Source of the DNA: Hydractinia symbiolongicarpus
Taxonomy: Eukaryota > Cnidaria > Hydrozoa > Anthoathecata > Hydractiniidae
Reading direction: 5' to 3'
Assembly (NCBI RefSeq): GCF_029227915.1
Contig: NC_079879.1
Location: forward strand, 33,918,501-33,982,500
Length of the DNA stretch: 64,000 bases
Within the stretch, counting starts at the first letter, position 1. Each line of letters opens with the position of its first letter. Under the pieces are notes generated by a model that saw only the letters and a list, made by a program, of their open reading frames with translations, did not search any database and was not told where the DNA came from. This document shows positions 50,203 to 62,570 of this stretch, piece by piece. The position numbers were made by a program, and so were the translations under genes.

Positions 50203-53200
50203 TCACCTTTCCCTTTCACCTAAAGTATAAATCTGCATAAGTACAAGGAAATTAAATGCTACATAAGTATTGGCCTAGTCATCTTCATACTTATATAACA
50301 CATTCTGATTTGCTTGGCCATTCGTCGAAAAAAGAAGAAGACTTTCGAGAACAGAAACACCACATAATTACATTAATTATAGTGACATGCCACATTACCT
50401 ACATGTATTATCTTCAGTACAGAAAGTGCATGCATAAAAAAGGTATACAGATTGTTACTCCACTCACCCCTAGTGTGTAATCTATGGTCCACCTTTCATT
50501 TTCGGCAATTAGACGCATACATCTTTCAGCTAAACAGGTGATTGTGAAAGAAGGATTTGCACCAAGTGCGCACGGAATGATCGATGAATCAACCACAAAT
50601 AATCCGTCATACGTGTCTTCAGTGTTACCTAGAAACGACCAAAGAAATAAATTTGATGGGTATAGATTATATTACAGACAAAAAAAATAACTTAGGCAGT
50701 TCAAAAGTCATCGTCAATATTTTCGCTGTAACATTCGTATTTTTATAGCATTTATCGAAATTAATGTTAGCAATGGCAGCATTAGTAAGCCGACCGGACC
50801 GACACCGTTCAAAAGATTTTGAGATGCGCCTCGAGTCTAGTATTACATTACACATTCAATAAAGCTAAATTCTTGAACTGGAGTACTGCACCTATAAAAA
50901 CACGTCCCATGTGATCTACCACACCATAATGACCAGATTCTCCCATCGGGCAACCACCAAGAGGGTGCTTGGTTATAGCGTCTGATCCTAACTGAGCTGA
51001 CCATTTTGGTGACAATCCCATATTACCTCCCAAACTACCAATTGCTTCTTCGAGACCAGTTCTGGCACTGAAGTAAAAGCGTTGATGGTGATCGTTATTC
51101 CACTTGACATACACTTGTCGAGTCTCCTTCTCATAAGCTACCTCACCGTCTGCTTCGTCAGGAGTCATGCAATATAGACCAAGAGTGTTATCCACCCCAT
51201 TTTGACCGATACTCTAAAAACAAACAGGGAATGATATAGAAATTTACAGCCGGTTTTCGTTAAGCGATTTTTATTGCTCGCAATCGATTTATATATGCCG
51301 GCAACTCTTTTTACAGAAGATTATTATAAATAAACCTTTTGTAGATGTAATTTAAGGTGTGAAATAACGAGAAATCAATGTTACACTGTGGTAAGTAATC
51401 TAGCAATGATTAAAATAACATTTGCCACATAAAAAACACAACACCAACCTTAAGCATTTGTATCCATTGTTGGCCATGCGGGAAAGGGTCAGGTTTTCTC
51501 ATAGCACCAGAAGAAAGAGCAGATCCAACAACATAAGGTGGCAGAAATGCTCCTGCAACAGTAACATCTTGTAGCATAAAGCCACCTCTTTTTTTTCTTA
51601 TGTCGATAAAACTGGAAACTGCAGGGCCAGGAGGTTGACTAGCACCTTTCGGCAGTTTACCACGTTTGTACATACCAGTTCTCAAACCTGTAGCGAATGA
51701 TTGCTCTTTGCCACGAAAACTCACACCTATACAGATACAGAAAGTTATAAAAACATCCATTAAAGAGAGGAAAAATCACAATACAATATAACAAAAAAAC
51801 TGTAATTCTGCGACCAACATTATAAATTTAAATTTACCGAATAGACCACCATTTCCACAAAACTTTTTTCCCAACTGATCTGAGACTTCAAACTCTCTTT
51901 CACGAGACTGCATCAATATCTTAGTCGAACCTAATGGTCCAGCACATATAAACACGAAACTTGCTTGAACCACTTTTTCGGATTTATCACTTCCACCAGT
52001 TTGTTGGTAAGACACTTGCCATTGGTAGGACTCGTAATCTTTTTGTAACGAAATCGCTTCAACCTATTTAAAACACAGAAAATACGAGAAAAACAAAATA
52101 GAATGCCTTTATGTAGTAACTATATAATACAAATTCATATGAAATTAAAAGTTTTCCACTTAATAATAAACGTACACCAACAAAAACTTCAGCACCATAG
52201 TTGATTGCATCTTGAATATAATTTGTCACTAACGTATTCTTTGCTCCTGTGTTACAGCCAGCCAAACAATTCCCACATCCATTACAAGCCGGCTGTGACA
52301 CGCCAACATGGTTTTGTGGTAAGTCTGTAAAATTTATATTTAATGGTGTCCTGTAAAATGTCTCATGAATATCTTCTACGTCAATTATATTAATGCTATT
52401 GATTGCACTTCTCATTTGATTCATACGCTTTAATGGAGGATATTCCTCAGGGTAAGGACAAGGCCTTAGCATTTCTTGTGCACGACTTCTGTCAATTGTT
52501 TTAAAGGTTTCAAAGTCTTCTCGAAATATCTGAGGCCAAACTGGATCATAAAATACTTTCGATTTACAATCTAATGAAACACCTTCATCAGTGAGGGAGC
52601 TACCGCCCAACCCACACGATGTCATAACTGTAATATCTTTTGTAATGTTGAATTGATATAAACTTGACGGGTGACCTAAAAAAAATAACACCGTTTTTTG
52701 AGAATTCCTCCTTAAACACATTGCATTGGTCTTAATTTTTAAAATTACAATCTTTATGTGACATTGCATCTTTCTGTCTATGAATACTACCATGAGAATT
52801 TCTTTTTCAAAAAATAAATTTGCTTGCACCTTATAACAAGGTACGTGCTAGCAGTGCTAAACTTTTTATCTATACGTTTTTGGAAAGAACAAAATTATGA
52901 ATAATTTAGCTTTGCATTTGTTACTCTTCAAAAGACATTGTGACAATATTATTAAAAAATTGCATTCACAAAATGGAAATTGAAATGTCTAATTTAAACG
53001 ATGCAAACTTAATAAATTAGTTAAATCACCACCAATTTTTATGAAACTTTAATTAAATCTTGTCCTAATTCAAACATTACAGGGTAGTGTTTGATTTAGT
53101 TTCTATAGCATTCAACCTTCTCTTTAATTAGTATAGCGTATAGTACCTAACACTTTTTTGTCTTCATATTTTATCAAACATATTTCTTTTACAGTTTCAT

Positions 53201-56200
53201 CCATAGTTTCTGGAAAATCGCCAGGAAGCCATTCTCGTCCTTTTTCAAGAATACAAACTTTTTGTCCAGCTCTAGCAGCACGGCTAGCAGCAACTGCACC
53301 ACCATAGCCAGATCCTATTACTATAACATCATAGCGTGCTTTGAGTTGATTTATTGACTTTGCAATTGGGGCATACTAAAAAAAAAACAAAGAAAAATAA
53401 GCAAGAATTCTTACAGATACTATATTTTGACAACACATCCATTTTTATGGTTGTTATGTTGGTCAATCACAGGCTTGGACAGGAATAGCTTGCAATCGAA
53501 AACACACATTCCTCCAACCATGCTACACTTGCTTCAAGCATGATTATTATTGCATGTCTAAAACATGCCACAAAGTGTGTTTTAGACAAGTGGAAAATTA
53601 GCACGTATTCAAACGATAATGATCTTTATCAAACGTTTACAATTTTTTTTTATTCCAGCTTCAATGTTTTATGTAGGTTACATTCCTGTTTTAATGATTT
53701 TTCAAAGGAAGAGAATAATGTTGGTAGTGAAAGGCATAAAAAATAATCTTGCTTCAAATCACACAGTAATAGCATTCAAACAATCAAGTGTTAAGTTTGC
53801 GATCCTATGATTAGATCATTATTTTTCTTATATAAGCAAGTGAAAAGTTAAAATCAGGTTTCCACACTAAAACAATCATAGCAATACGCCAAGAGTTATG
53901 GTACACAAAATACTGCACTTTAGGTTAAATACTCTGTTGTGATAAAAACAAAATCAATGTTTCCCTCTGTTAAAGAGTTGTTCGATAATATCATCCAGTA
54001 GATATTGTACACAGATAAAATTGTACACAGATAAAATTGTACAAATAAACTTATTTTAAAAAATAAAGTTAATAATACACGTCTTTTTGTAAAATAATTC
54101 AAAACATGGCTGATTTCTGATATTTGATTATTTCAAAATCTAAAAAACAGCAAAATAATTTGTTAACCTTCTTTTTGAGATAATAACAAATTCCACGGGG
54201 GCGCATTTTTATTAATGTCAATCTGGCTTCTTAAACTACATCCGCAACACATCAGCAACACATCAGTATTTACAATGTGCTGCTGTAAAATGGTTAATAA
54301 GATAGTGTCAAATTTCCAGGAAATTATTCCCCTGTGGAAAATCTTGGAGCTTTATATCAAACTAGTCGTTAGCCTGTGGAAAAATCCAGAGGCTTGCCCT
54401 TTTTATACCGTATCGCGTGCGCCACATTACTTGCGCAGCTAAGCTACCATTTTGCGTAACAGAAAGACGCACAGACATATACGGGTAATATATTATACAT
54501 TGTTTAAAATTTTGTATTGATGATAGCAGTCTTCTTCAGAATATGTGCACCTCCATACTCGCCTTAAACTATTTTATGGGTGTTGGGTTTTTTACTTATC
54601 AAATGCATTGATTTTTCTTAGCACCCCATTCTATTTTTCGTATTCAAGAAAAAAAATATGCTTTTTTTACTATTACGCAAAAATTAAAAAAAGTGCATCA
54701 TATTTCATTCTAAAACATTTTGAACATCCATTCTCTTATTACAAAAAGTATTATTAAAACAAAATTCATAATGCAGCTCACTTTATAAAATTGTATTACA
54801 ATATTAACTAGTTAAAATGAGACTATGATTTGACCAAAATAATAAAGTCAAAAAATAAGTTTACAATAGATATCAAAAAATTAACTTCTTAACAACTTCA
54901 GAATTAAATGAAACAATGTGGTAGTGTTTGTTAAATACATTGTTTTTTTTACGTTATTTGTAAAACTATAATCAGTTTAGTTTGGACAGTTTTTAAATCA
55001 AGTACAGGCCTATTATTTTAGCTGAACCACTAATCACAATGTTTTTTAAGTGATATAGATTTCTAGGTACTCTTAATTTGTTTTCTAATAATTCCTTTTT
55101 CATTCAGATTGACATAGAACATATTCTAGTTTCAAAATATAGCCTGTTTTGTTTTTCTCTTCTGCATTTACTTCAGCATTAAGTCAAGGACTGCATGGCT
55201 AGGTATTAGCTGTAATTTGCGATTACCAACTACAAAGGGGTCATGTTGATGATATATTAGTCCACATAATTTTTTATCCCAAATCAGTAGTCAGTCGATT
55301 AGTTAGGATGTATACATGTTGGCTTTGAATAGTTAGTTGATATTTTCTTCAGAATATAGATCCAAAACGGTTATTCTTTCCAGCATGTGTGATCATCTTG
55401 TTTGTTACGAAAGTATGATTTTGAAAGTAAAAATCGGCAGATTTAAAAACATTATTTTAAGTGCTGGTGTGGTTTTTGTTTGAAGAAAAATCAGAAATTA
55501 AAAGATAAAAAATTCGTTCACAATAACAGAATATTATTTTAAGTAATGATTTTCATGGTTTTTATTTTAATAAATTTTGTTACTACACTTTTTTCTGTAA
55601 TTTCTTTATTTTAAGATTGCTTCCACAAACAAAATTGTCTAAGATTGGAGAAATTTATTATGTGTTTTTTTTTATTATTGATTAACCTTTAACAAACTTT
55701 AGGTAAACAAAGTTCATGCATAGTAAACTTTGTTATTATAACAAGATTGTAGTCGCAGGCAGGTAGGACACTGATTTGTGCTTAAATTCATTCCTGAATT
55801 TTCATGCACAATAAAATCACTCTTTTGTGGGCTGAGGACAGATAAGAAATTGTACCTTGATCACAAAATTAGCATTCTACACATGCAATGTTGATTTGCT
55901 CTGATGACTAAATAGTTGTATGCAACAAAATGTCATGTATCAAGATAGTAAACATTTACCGCAAAGGTTGCTAAACAGGCCTATCAATAAGGGGAAAGCA
56001 ATTGCTCTTGCTCACGCAAAGAATCACCTAATTCTGAGAAATGAGAAACTAGCTGACCCATTAATTGCTCCCCCAATTCCAAGAGCAATAATAATTCATC
56101 TCACATGGAAGTCAATGTTCTCTTCTTATTATATACAGTAAAAAAACAACCAAAATATATATAAAAAGATGAAATAAAATAGATAAAAAAGACTTTGTGA

Positions 56201-57946
56201 TAAAATATAAGGGTTTATAAACTTATTGTATTTATTTAGATTGCTCATCCAATTTCAATTAATGTAACCTTGGGGGAGCGATTTATTTCTTGGGTGTTAT
56301 ATTTTTATTAATAGACCTGCTAAAGTATAATGTTTTTAAAAACCAACTTTAACCCCCCCCCCCCCCCAAAAAAAAAACACAAAAAAACACAACAACAATG
56401 TACAAAAATTTGTGCCAAATTGATTCTTTGCAATATGTATGACTTTATTACAAAAAGATTTTGTTAAACAGATCTAAAAAATACAAAGTTTTTGATACCT
56501 TATACTGCATATAAGGTCTGTCACTACCACAGCAATTTCCCATACTTCAGTACTCAAGCTTCAACAGCTACTTGCAATACTGCCTTCATTCATTTTTGTA
56601 CAAATTGTAAAACAAATGCTAAAGAAATTAAAGGAAGAATTATTATCATAATTTTAAAGAAGAAAAAAATGCTCTGTCGTTTGTGAAATATGTTTACTTA
56701 AATTCAAGACATTTCATTTCCATAAAGATGACACATACAGGAAAAAGAAAGTTTGTTGTGAGTTTGACTAAAAGTAAGAAAAATGTAAAATGTGTCATTA
56801 AATGTGGATTAACAAATGTTGTAACTGTGTAAAAGCTTATTGCACAGTTTTGTTCTATTGTTGACTCATTCACTTTCAGATCAAGAAAAATTGATTAATT
56901 GTTTTGTGTAACAAATTTTAAAACATAATGTGCAGTTCCTTTTATTCTGCTCAATGAAAATGCATTTATGAACTTAAAAAAATTTATTTAGGAATGGAAG
57001 ATTGTTTATTCATTGAAACATTAAAAAATCCCAATCACTGACAAACAACAAAATACACTCTTAGGCTGGATAAAAAAATGTCTGTCACTTCAAAGAAAAC
57101 TGCCTGCCTCAGTTCTAAAATGACTACTAATGCTGGCCTATTAAACACCATCCAGTGGATCTAGTGAGTTATTTGGTAAGTAGTTCCAGGATTATACAAC
57201 TTTAAAATCAAGTCTCAAGCGTTTTGGCAATTTCATTTTTAACTTAAAAAGGGTGGAATTTCACATCATAAGAGACCCTTAACAAAACAAAAGAAGCCAT
57301 TATTACAATAATTAACCAAGGGCTCACTAATATAATAAATAAGTGAAAGTACGACTATGACAATAAAAGCAGAGAGTAGGTGAAATGTAAAGGACCATTG
57401 ACCTTTTTAAATGTTTTCTGTGGTCAGCCATATGGTTCTAATGACGTAATTAATAAAGCGAAAAGAGCTAACCATTAAAAGGTTAATAGCTAGCTAGCAA
57501 ATACCTTTTAGTAGCTATATTTTTGTAAGCTGGAAATAAGAACACAGGGTGGATTAAAGTTGTGCAAGATTTTGCTGTGTGTAAGCACTAGGTTGCTCTC
57601 AGATATGTGTCGCTCATACATATCTGAGAGCAATATATGTTTGACCTAACAGGTCTATAGTAAGCTAGCTGACTAGCAGGCTAATAGCACTGGAAATTCA
57701 TTATTTTGGCAAAATTTGGAAACGAACTATACTTTCTATGCCATAAATCACAAAGAACAACAAGTATATATTGTAAAAACGCAAAGTTTGTTTGCATATT
57801 ACCTTCAAATCTTTATTTGAATTTAATGACCTATTTCCAAGTGACTTTTTGACTTTATGATGAATACAAATCGTCTGGTTTGTCTGCCCGTGTATTGTTG
57901 TGTTGATATAGCTATCTGGGTTGAACCTTCCAGCGAAATTTAACAA
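50203..57946 (-). CDS. GMC flavoprotein, cholesterol-oxidase-like
   Basis: FAD-dependent alcohol or sterol oxidoreductase related to bacterial cholesterol oxidase. Exons in transcript order: 57946-57803 (tentative), 53375-53147, 52675-52176, 52063-51838, 51726-51449, 51213-50892, 50628-50468, 50232-50203 (tentative). The model gives 629 aa. The FAD-binding Rossmann motif VIVIGSGYGG is at 65-74. The catalytic-domain block HPLGGCPMG (His542) and the later GANPSFTITC (Asn591) supply the expected His/Asn pair. A four-Cys cluster CNGCGNCLAGC (C255, C258, C261, C265) has ferredoxin spacing. Exon 1 is supported only by its ATG, a phase-0 donor and the need for a 5' exon. The short final exon is supported by phase and a good acceptor; if it is not used, reading runs through to a stop at 50414. 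The core exons are secure. The substrate is unknown. Confidence 0.83.
53376..57802. other. Large first intron of the GMC gene
   Basis: A 4.4 kb AT-rich interval between the tentative exon 1 and exon 2. It includes a run of about 16 C followed by poly-A near 56347-56380. The plus-strand ORF at 55920-56141 has some non-random composition but matches no family I know. No internal gene was identified. Confidence 0.45.
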
Positions 57947-59372
57947 ATAAAATATGGCGATAATAAAACATTATCGATTTTATCGAGAAAATTGCGCGAG
58001 TAAAACATTCAATTGTCGATAATTCGTGACAAAAATGGATCAGACACCAATTCATAATGGCAGATGCGCGCGTGTTGTTTCCTTCGCTGAATTCCTTCCT
58101 CAGTCAAACCTGTGGGACGAGCTCCTCTAGGGATTTAAAAAAGTGGTCGTTTCAGGCACTTCGTTGTCTTATAAAATACCTTTGCAAAACGGCCAGCCTC
58201 GGACCTGGTCGTTTCAGACATTTTTTCCCCTTTTAGTCAAGAAACTATTTCAAGTTTCTGGTGACGTTAGGCTGTTAGTAGTGCGCACTGGATAAAACGC
58301 TGACATTACAACTGCATGTGTGATAATTTACATACTTAGCTAACCCTATTCCCGCTAGGCCTTTTAGGGGCTCCACAATGCTGGGGGGGAGGGAAGGTGA
58401 TTGGATCCCCCCTCTCTGTGATTCCTACAATTGTGTTGTCCGTTGCACTTGAAACTAAGATATTATTGAACAATTTGATGAAAAAAAATTGATGACGTCA
58501 GCATTTTTGGTGATGACGTCATCAAATTCAGTGACAAAAATAAAAGCACTAACTTTGAATTTTGTTAACGATTGTATAAACAGGGGGGGCCGACTGGCTA
58601 AAAACGCTGTATAGCTATGTGAGAGTCCGCAGGAGTTTTTTAGTTTTTTTCCCAGGGTTTTCATCTGTAACAGACTGGAAAAGCCTGGACCCATCCAAAA
58701 GCACCCGTAATGCAACGCGAGCTAAGCTCATTGTTCTCATTTTTAATTTTGTCTAGAAGATGTGCTATTTTGTTGTCGTTTACTTACAGTTTATTATTTG
58801 TGGGATTTTATTACAGCTATTTATCGAATGAATGATATAAAAAACAATCTTTCACTACCAATGCTCAACATTAAAAGAATAAATGATATATTCATGAAAA
58901 AAAATGTTTAAAAAAATTTTTTTTGGGTTGACTCAGGTTTTTTCAGGCAAAATTTTGAGTTTTTTCTAAAACGACAAAATTCGTCAAACAGCCCCGTGGT
59001 TTTTGCGGTGTTTGGGGAGAGTCGGCACACTTGTTTGCATAATTGCGATGAATTTAGTAACAATAATAATAGAAGCACAAAATAGTATAACAATCTAAAC
59101 TAAGAAGTCACAAAAAGCTTTTAAAAACATATAAAAACATTTCTTAGTAAAAATAATTTTTTTTAAATTTTCAACATAAAAAAGACCTTACTTCACCTAC
59201 TTGATTTTTATTACAATCTATTGTTCAGTTCTTTCTTACAAGGTTTGCATAGGAATTCATATGGCACCCAACAAAATCATACAATTTGGCTTCTTTTTTT
59301 TGAATTTTTGGTATGTTTTTTGCTCGTTTTGGCTGGTTTTGCTTTGTTTGTGGTATTAGCAGTTATATACAT

Positions 59373-61653
59373 TCAGGTTTTGAATTAGCAGTTCGCAATT
59401 CGCAATTTGCGAATTGAGATGAAATTTAAGCAAATCACTTTGCGAAGAAAATGAAATGCTTTTTTAGATTGCGTTTTAAAAATTTAAAAACTAAAAGCGA
59501 CAATAGAAATGTTTTTTAGATCGCATTTAAAAAGTTTAAGAACAAAAAACGGTGATATAAATGTTTTTTAGATTGCATTTTAAAAATTTAATTACTTGCA
59601 GGATAGGTTCTGCTTGGAAAAAGTTCAGAGAGTTACTTCCTTTGTTGACCAGCAGAGTCCTGTCAATTGAGGCAAAAGGTAGGTTGTATGAGGCCTGTGT
59701 AAGAAGTGTTATGTTGTATGGTAGTGAGACATGGGCAGTGAAGCAGGAAGATCTTGACCGTTTAGAAAGGAATGATATGAGAATGGTTAGGTGCATGTGC
59801 AACGCCAGTCTGAGAGACAGAAAGAGTTCAGTTGAGCTAAGAAGCAGAGAATTAGAGCATAGAAAGCATAGAATTAAAGATGTTATCCAGATAAGAAGAT
59901 TGAATTGGCTGGGGCACTTGGAAAGAATGGAGGAGGATAATTGGGTAAGAAAGTGTAGAGACTTGATAGTTCCTGGGGCAAAGCCTAGAGGCAGACCGAG
60001 AAAGACTTGGCAGGAGGTTATAAGGACAGACTTGATACAGAGGAAGTTGAGTTTAGATTTAACACAGTCTAGATCAGATTGGAAGAGGGTCATTAATATA
60101 CCCCGTTCAACCCATGCTAGCATGGAAAACGGACGTTAAGCCGAGAATGATGATGATGATGATGATGAAACGACGATAAAAAAGCTTCGTTAAATCGCAT
60201 TTTTTAAATATATAAGAACGAAGAACGGCGATAGAAAAGCCTTTTGAGATCGCGTTTTAAAAGTTTAGAAACGAAGAACGGCGATAGAAAAGCTTTTTGA
60301 GATCGCATTTTAAAAGTCTAAGAACGAAATGCGGCGATAGAAATCAGGCCTTTTCAGGAGAGGCGTGCAATAGCACGCGCACACCTCCACACACACGCAA
60401 AATGGCTTAGGCGTGCTATTGATAGCACCTGCAAATTGACAAATTTTATAAGAAGTTAACCAGTGCAGCACACCCAAAAACACACCTGAGAAATGTTTTT
60501 TTAGATCGCGTTTTAAAAATTTAAGAACGGCGATAGAAAAGCTTTTTGAGATCGCATTTTGAAAGTTTAAGAATGAAATTTGGCGATAGAAATGTTTTTT
60601 CAGATCGCATTTTAAAAATTTAAGAACGAAATGCGGCAATAGAAATGCTTTTTTAGATTGCATTTTAAAAACAAAAAATGGCGATAGAAAAGCTTTGTTA
60701 GATCGCATTTTAAAAGTTTAAGAACAAAAAACGGTGAGAGAAATGTTTTTTAGATTGCGTTTTAAAAATTTAAGAACGAAAACGACGATAAAAAAGCTTC
60801 GTTAGATCGCATTTTAAAATTTTAAGAAGGAAGAACGGCGATAAAAATGCTTTTTTAGATGCATTTTGAAACAAAAATATTTTTTGTGAAAACAACTTTA
60901 ATCAGTATACTCTATTTAACTTGCGTTGTAATGTTCACGAAAACTGGTTAAGATGAACCTCTGAAACAATTATTACATTTTCAATATTTTCTTACAGCGT
61001 GCTATAAAAATAAACATTTCTTTTTTTGCAACATTATTTCGGCTATCGAAGTTAGAGAGTCGCTAGTTCAGACGCTCAGTTCTCGTATTTGAAGTTCACA
61101 AGTTTAATGTCCCCCACTCGTCTCCAACAAAAAAAATTAATAACGCAGAAAAAAGTAAAAGCTCACAGGTCACAAAAATTTTATCTGTGGCCAGGGAAAG
61201 TCAGGAAAAAAGACCCATTTTTGGGGAAAGTCAGGGAAAAGTCAGGGATTTTTTTGTCTTTTAACTTGACTTAGACTGATAGAACTTTACTGACAGGCTC
61301 TGTTAGTCATTCAGTGGATCTAACATACTCTTGATCATGTTATATATTATATGGATTAAAGCTCTTGTAAGTTATGTTGTGACAAATATGGTTTAAACGG
61401 TTTTAGTTAATTTGTTATTCTGTTTGGCTGTACAATTTCTTGAAAAAGTCAGGGAAAGTCAGGAAATTTGACCTCAAAAAGTCGGAAAGTCAGGAAATTT
61501 GATACCATATTTTCGGTGGAAACCCTGTACTAATGAACAAGCCAATAATAATTGATCTACGGTGTTCCCAGGCTAAATGCTGGTTTACTTCATTACTATG
61601 TGCCAAAATTTTTGCGAACCAACTTTACTTTTCTATTTCGAACCCTAATATTT
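59373..61653. mobile_element. TIR element family B, copy 2 (expanded, with insertions)
   Basis: The left block (GAATTAGCAGTTCGCAATTC) and right block (GTGCCAAAATTTTTGCGAAC, then TTTCGAACCCT) match both ends of the 390 bp copy at 9347-9736. Between them the ~58 bp unit (TAGATCGCATTTTAAAA ... GAACGGCGATAGAAA) is repeated many times (59450-59590 and 60170-60870), and a LINE 3' end is inserted at 59590-60167. The terminal repeats are worn. Confidence 0.65.
59590..60167 (+). mobile_element. 5'-truncated non-LTR retrotransposon (LINE) 3' end
   Basis: A 192-codon open frame holds the C-terminal part of a LINE reverse-transcriptase ORF: CVRSVMLYGSETWAVKQEDL, RRLNWLGHLERMEEDNW and KPRGRPRKTWQEV are typical of this region in invertebrate LINEs. 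The stop is followed by a short 3' UTR and an ATG/TGA trinucleotide tail (60147-60167). The polymerase core and endonuclease are missing, as usual for a 5'-truncated insert. It is better preserved than the copies at 10255-10797. No function is expected. Confidence 0.88.
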
Positions 61654-62282
61654 TTCCAACTATACACTAAAGTTTCACACCATTGAAAATAAGTCCTCCA
61701 ACTGGCCCATTTAGTTTATAAAAAAAACAGGTTTGTTTGTTGGAAAGAACTGGAGAAAATGGTGCTGGTTTTGGAAATTGAATTGAAAATTCTACGGAAA
61801 AATTTAATCTGATAAAACAAGTCATTTTTGCCAGAAATCCAAGACATGAACATGACATTTGTTTACAAACACACTACTGCTGCAATTATTGCTTAAAAAT
61901 GTGTAATAATGATGTTTATTCTTGGAGATTGCCTCCAGGATCGTTTCAAAAATAATTGTTTTAAATCGCTTCACATTTGTTTCATGAAACGATTTGTAAA
62001 TGAGTTTAAAAAACTGTTGATCTTGAAACGATCATGATCGTTTCAATTTGTACAAAATGTGAAACAATAGTGGAGACGGTCCCTTACCTTTGGGAAAAAT
62101 TAGTAAGGGGACAGAAGACAATTTTTTCTTAAAATAAATTTTCACAAAAAACTTGTTAACTTCCTTGTGGCTGTTACACCAGAAATATCAAATCTTTCTC
62201 TTTTGGCATTTTTACAAATCTTTCTTAACCCTTTTACTAACCCCACCAAATATCTGTTTTTGTTTCTAAACATTTAAGAAGT

Positions 62283-62570
62283 ATGAACTTGCAAGATAAG
62301 AAAAAGAAAAAGAGAAGAGCAGCAGCTGCTACTGCCACGTTAACAAACAATGATTCCAATGAAGAAAGCTCCAGTGACAGTGAAGAAAATGCTTCAAGTG
62401 ATGAGGACACAGATAGCGTTGAGGTAAAATTTAGTTTCTTGTTTTCTTTTAGCTACTACTCATTGCATTAATGAGATTTTTGTTTTGTTTTACAGAACAT
62501 TAATGTTGAATTTGAAGCACAAACTCCAGTGGATAATGATTTCCATGGAATAAAGCAACTTCTTTTAAGG
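62283..62570 (+). CDS. BCCIP: BCCIP, first two coding exons (partial)
   Basis: BRCA2- and CDKN1A-interacting protein, a nuclear factor in DNA repair, cell-cycle control and ribosome biogenesis. Exon 1 is 62283-62423 (47 codons): a Lys-rich start (KKKKKRRAAA) and then a Ser/Glu/Asp-rich acidic stretch, as in the family N-terminus. Exon 2 is 62496-62570 (25 codons): INVEFEAQTPVDNDFHGIKQ, matching the conserved family sequence that opens the folded domain. Both junctions are phase 0 with good GT-AG sites. The remaining exons lie beyond the right edge or were not found in the last 1.4 kb. Confidence 0.87.

Larger units (their letters stand above)
57947..62282. other. Repeat-rich intergenic region upstream of BCCIP
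   Basis: A divergent interval between the GMC gene (-) and BCCIP (+). It holds two palindromic TGACGTCA sites near 58495-58523, the long TIR element at 59373-61653 with its LINE insertion, and ordinary AT-rich spacer. A minus-strand ORF at 61667-61858 is unassigned. Confidence 0.5.

Noticed and set aside
55920-56141. 73-codon plus-strand ORF in the GMC first intron
   Set aside because: The composition is not obviously random, but no family match and no neighbouring exons were found.
59536-60123. Minus-strand 195-codon ORF
   Set aside because: It is the antisense frame of the LINE reverse-transcriptase fragment on the plus strand.
59450-60870. The regularly spaced ~58 bp repeats as a CRISPR array
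   Set aside because: The units are contiguous tandem copies without unique spacers, in an animal genome and inside a transposable element.
61667-61858. 63-codon minus-strand ORF upstream of BCCIP
   Set aside because: It looks protein-like in places, but I recognise no family and found no flanking exon.
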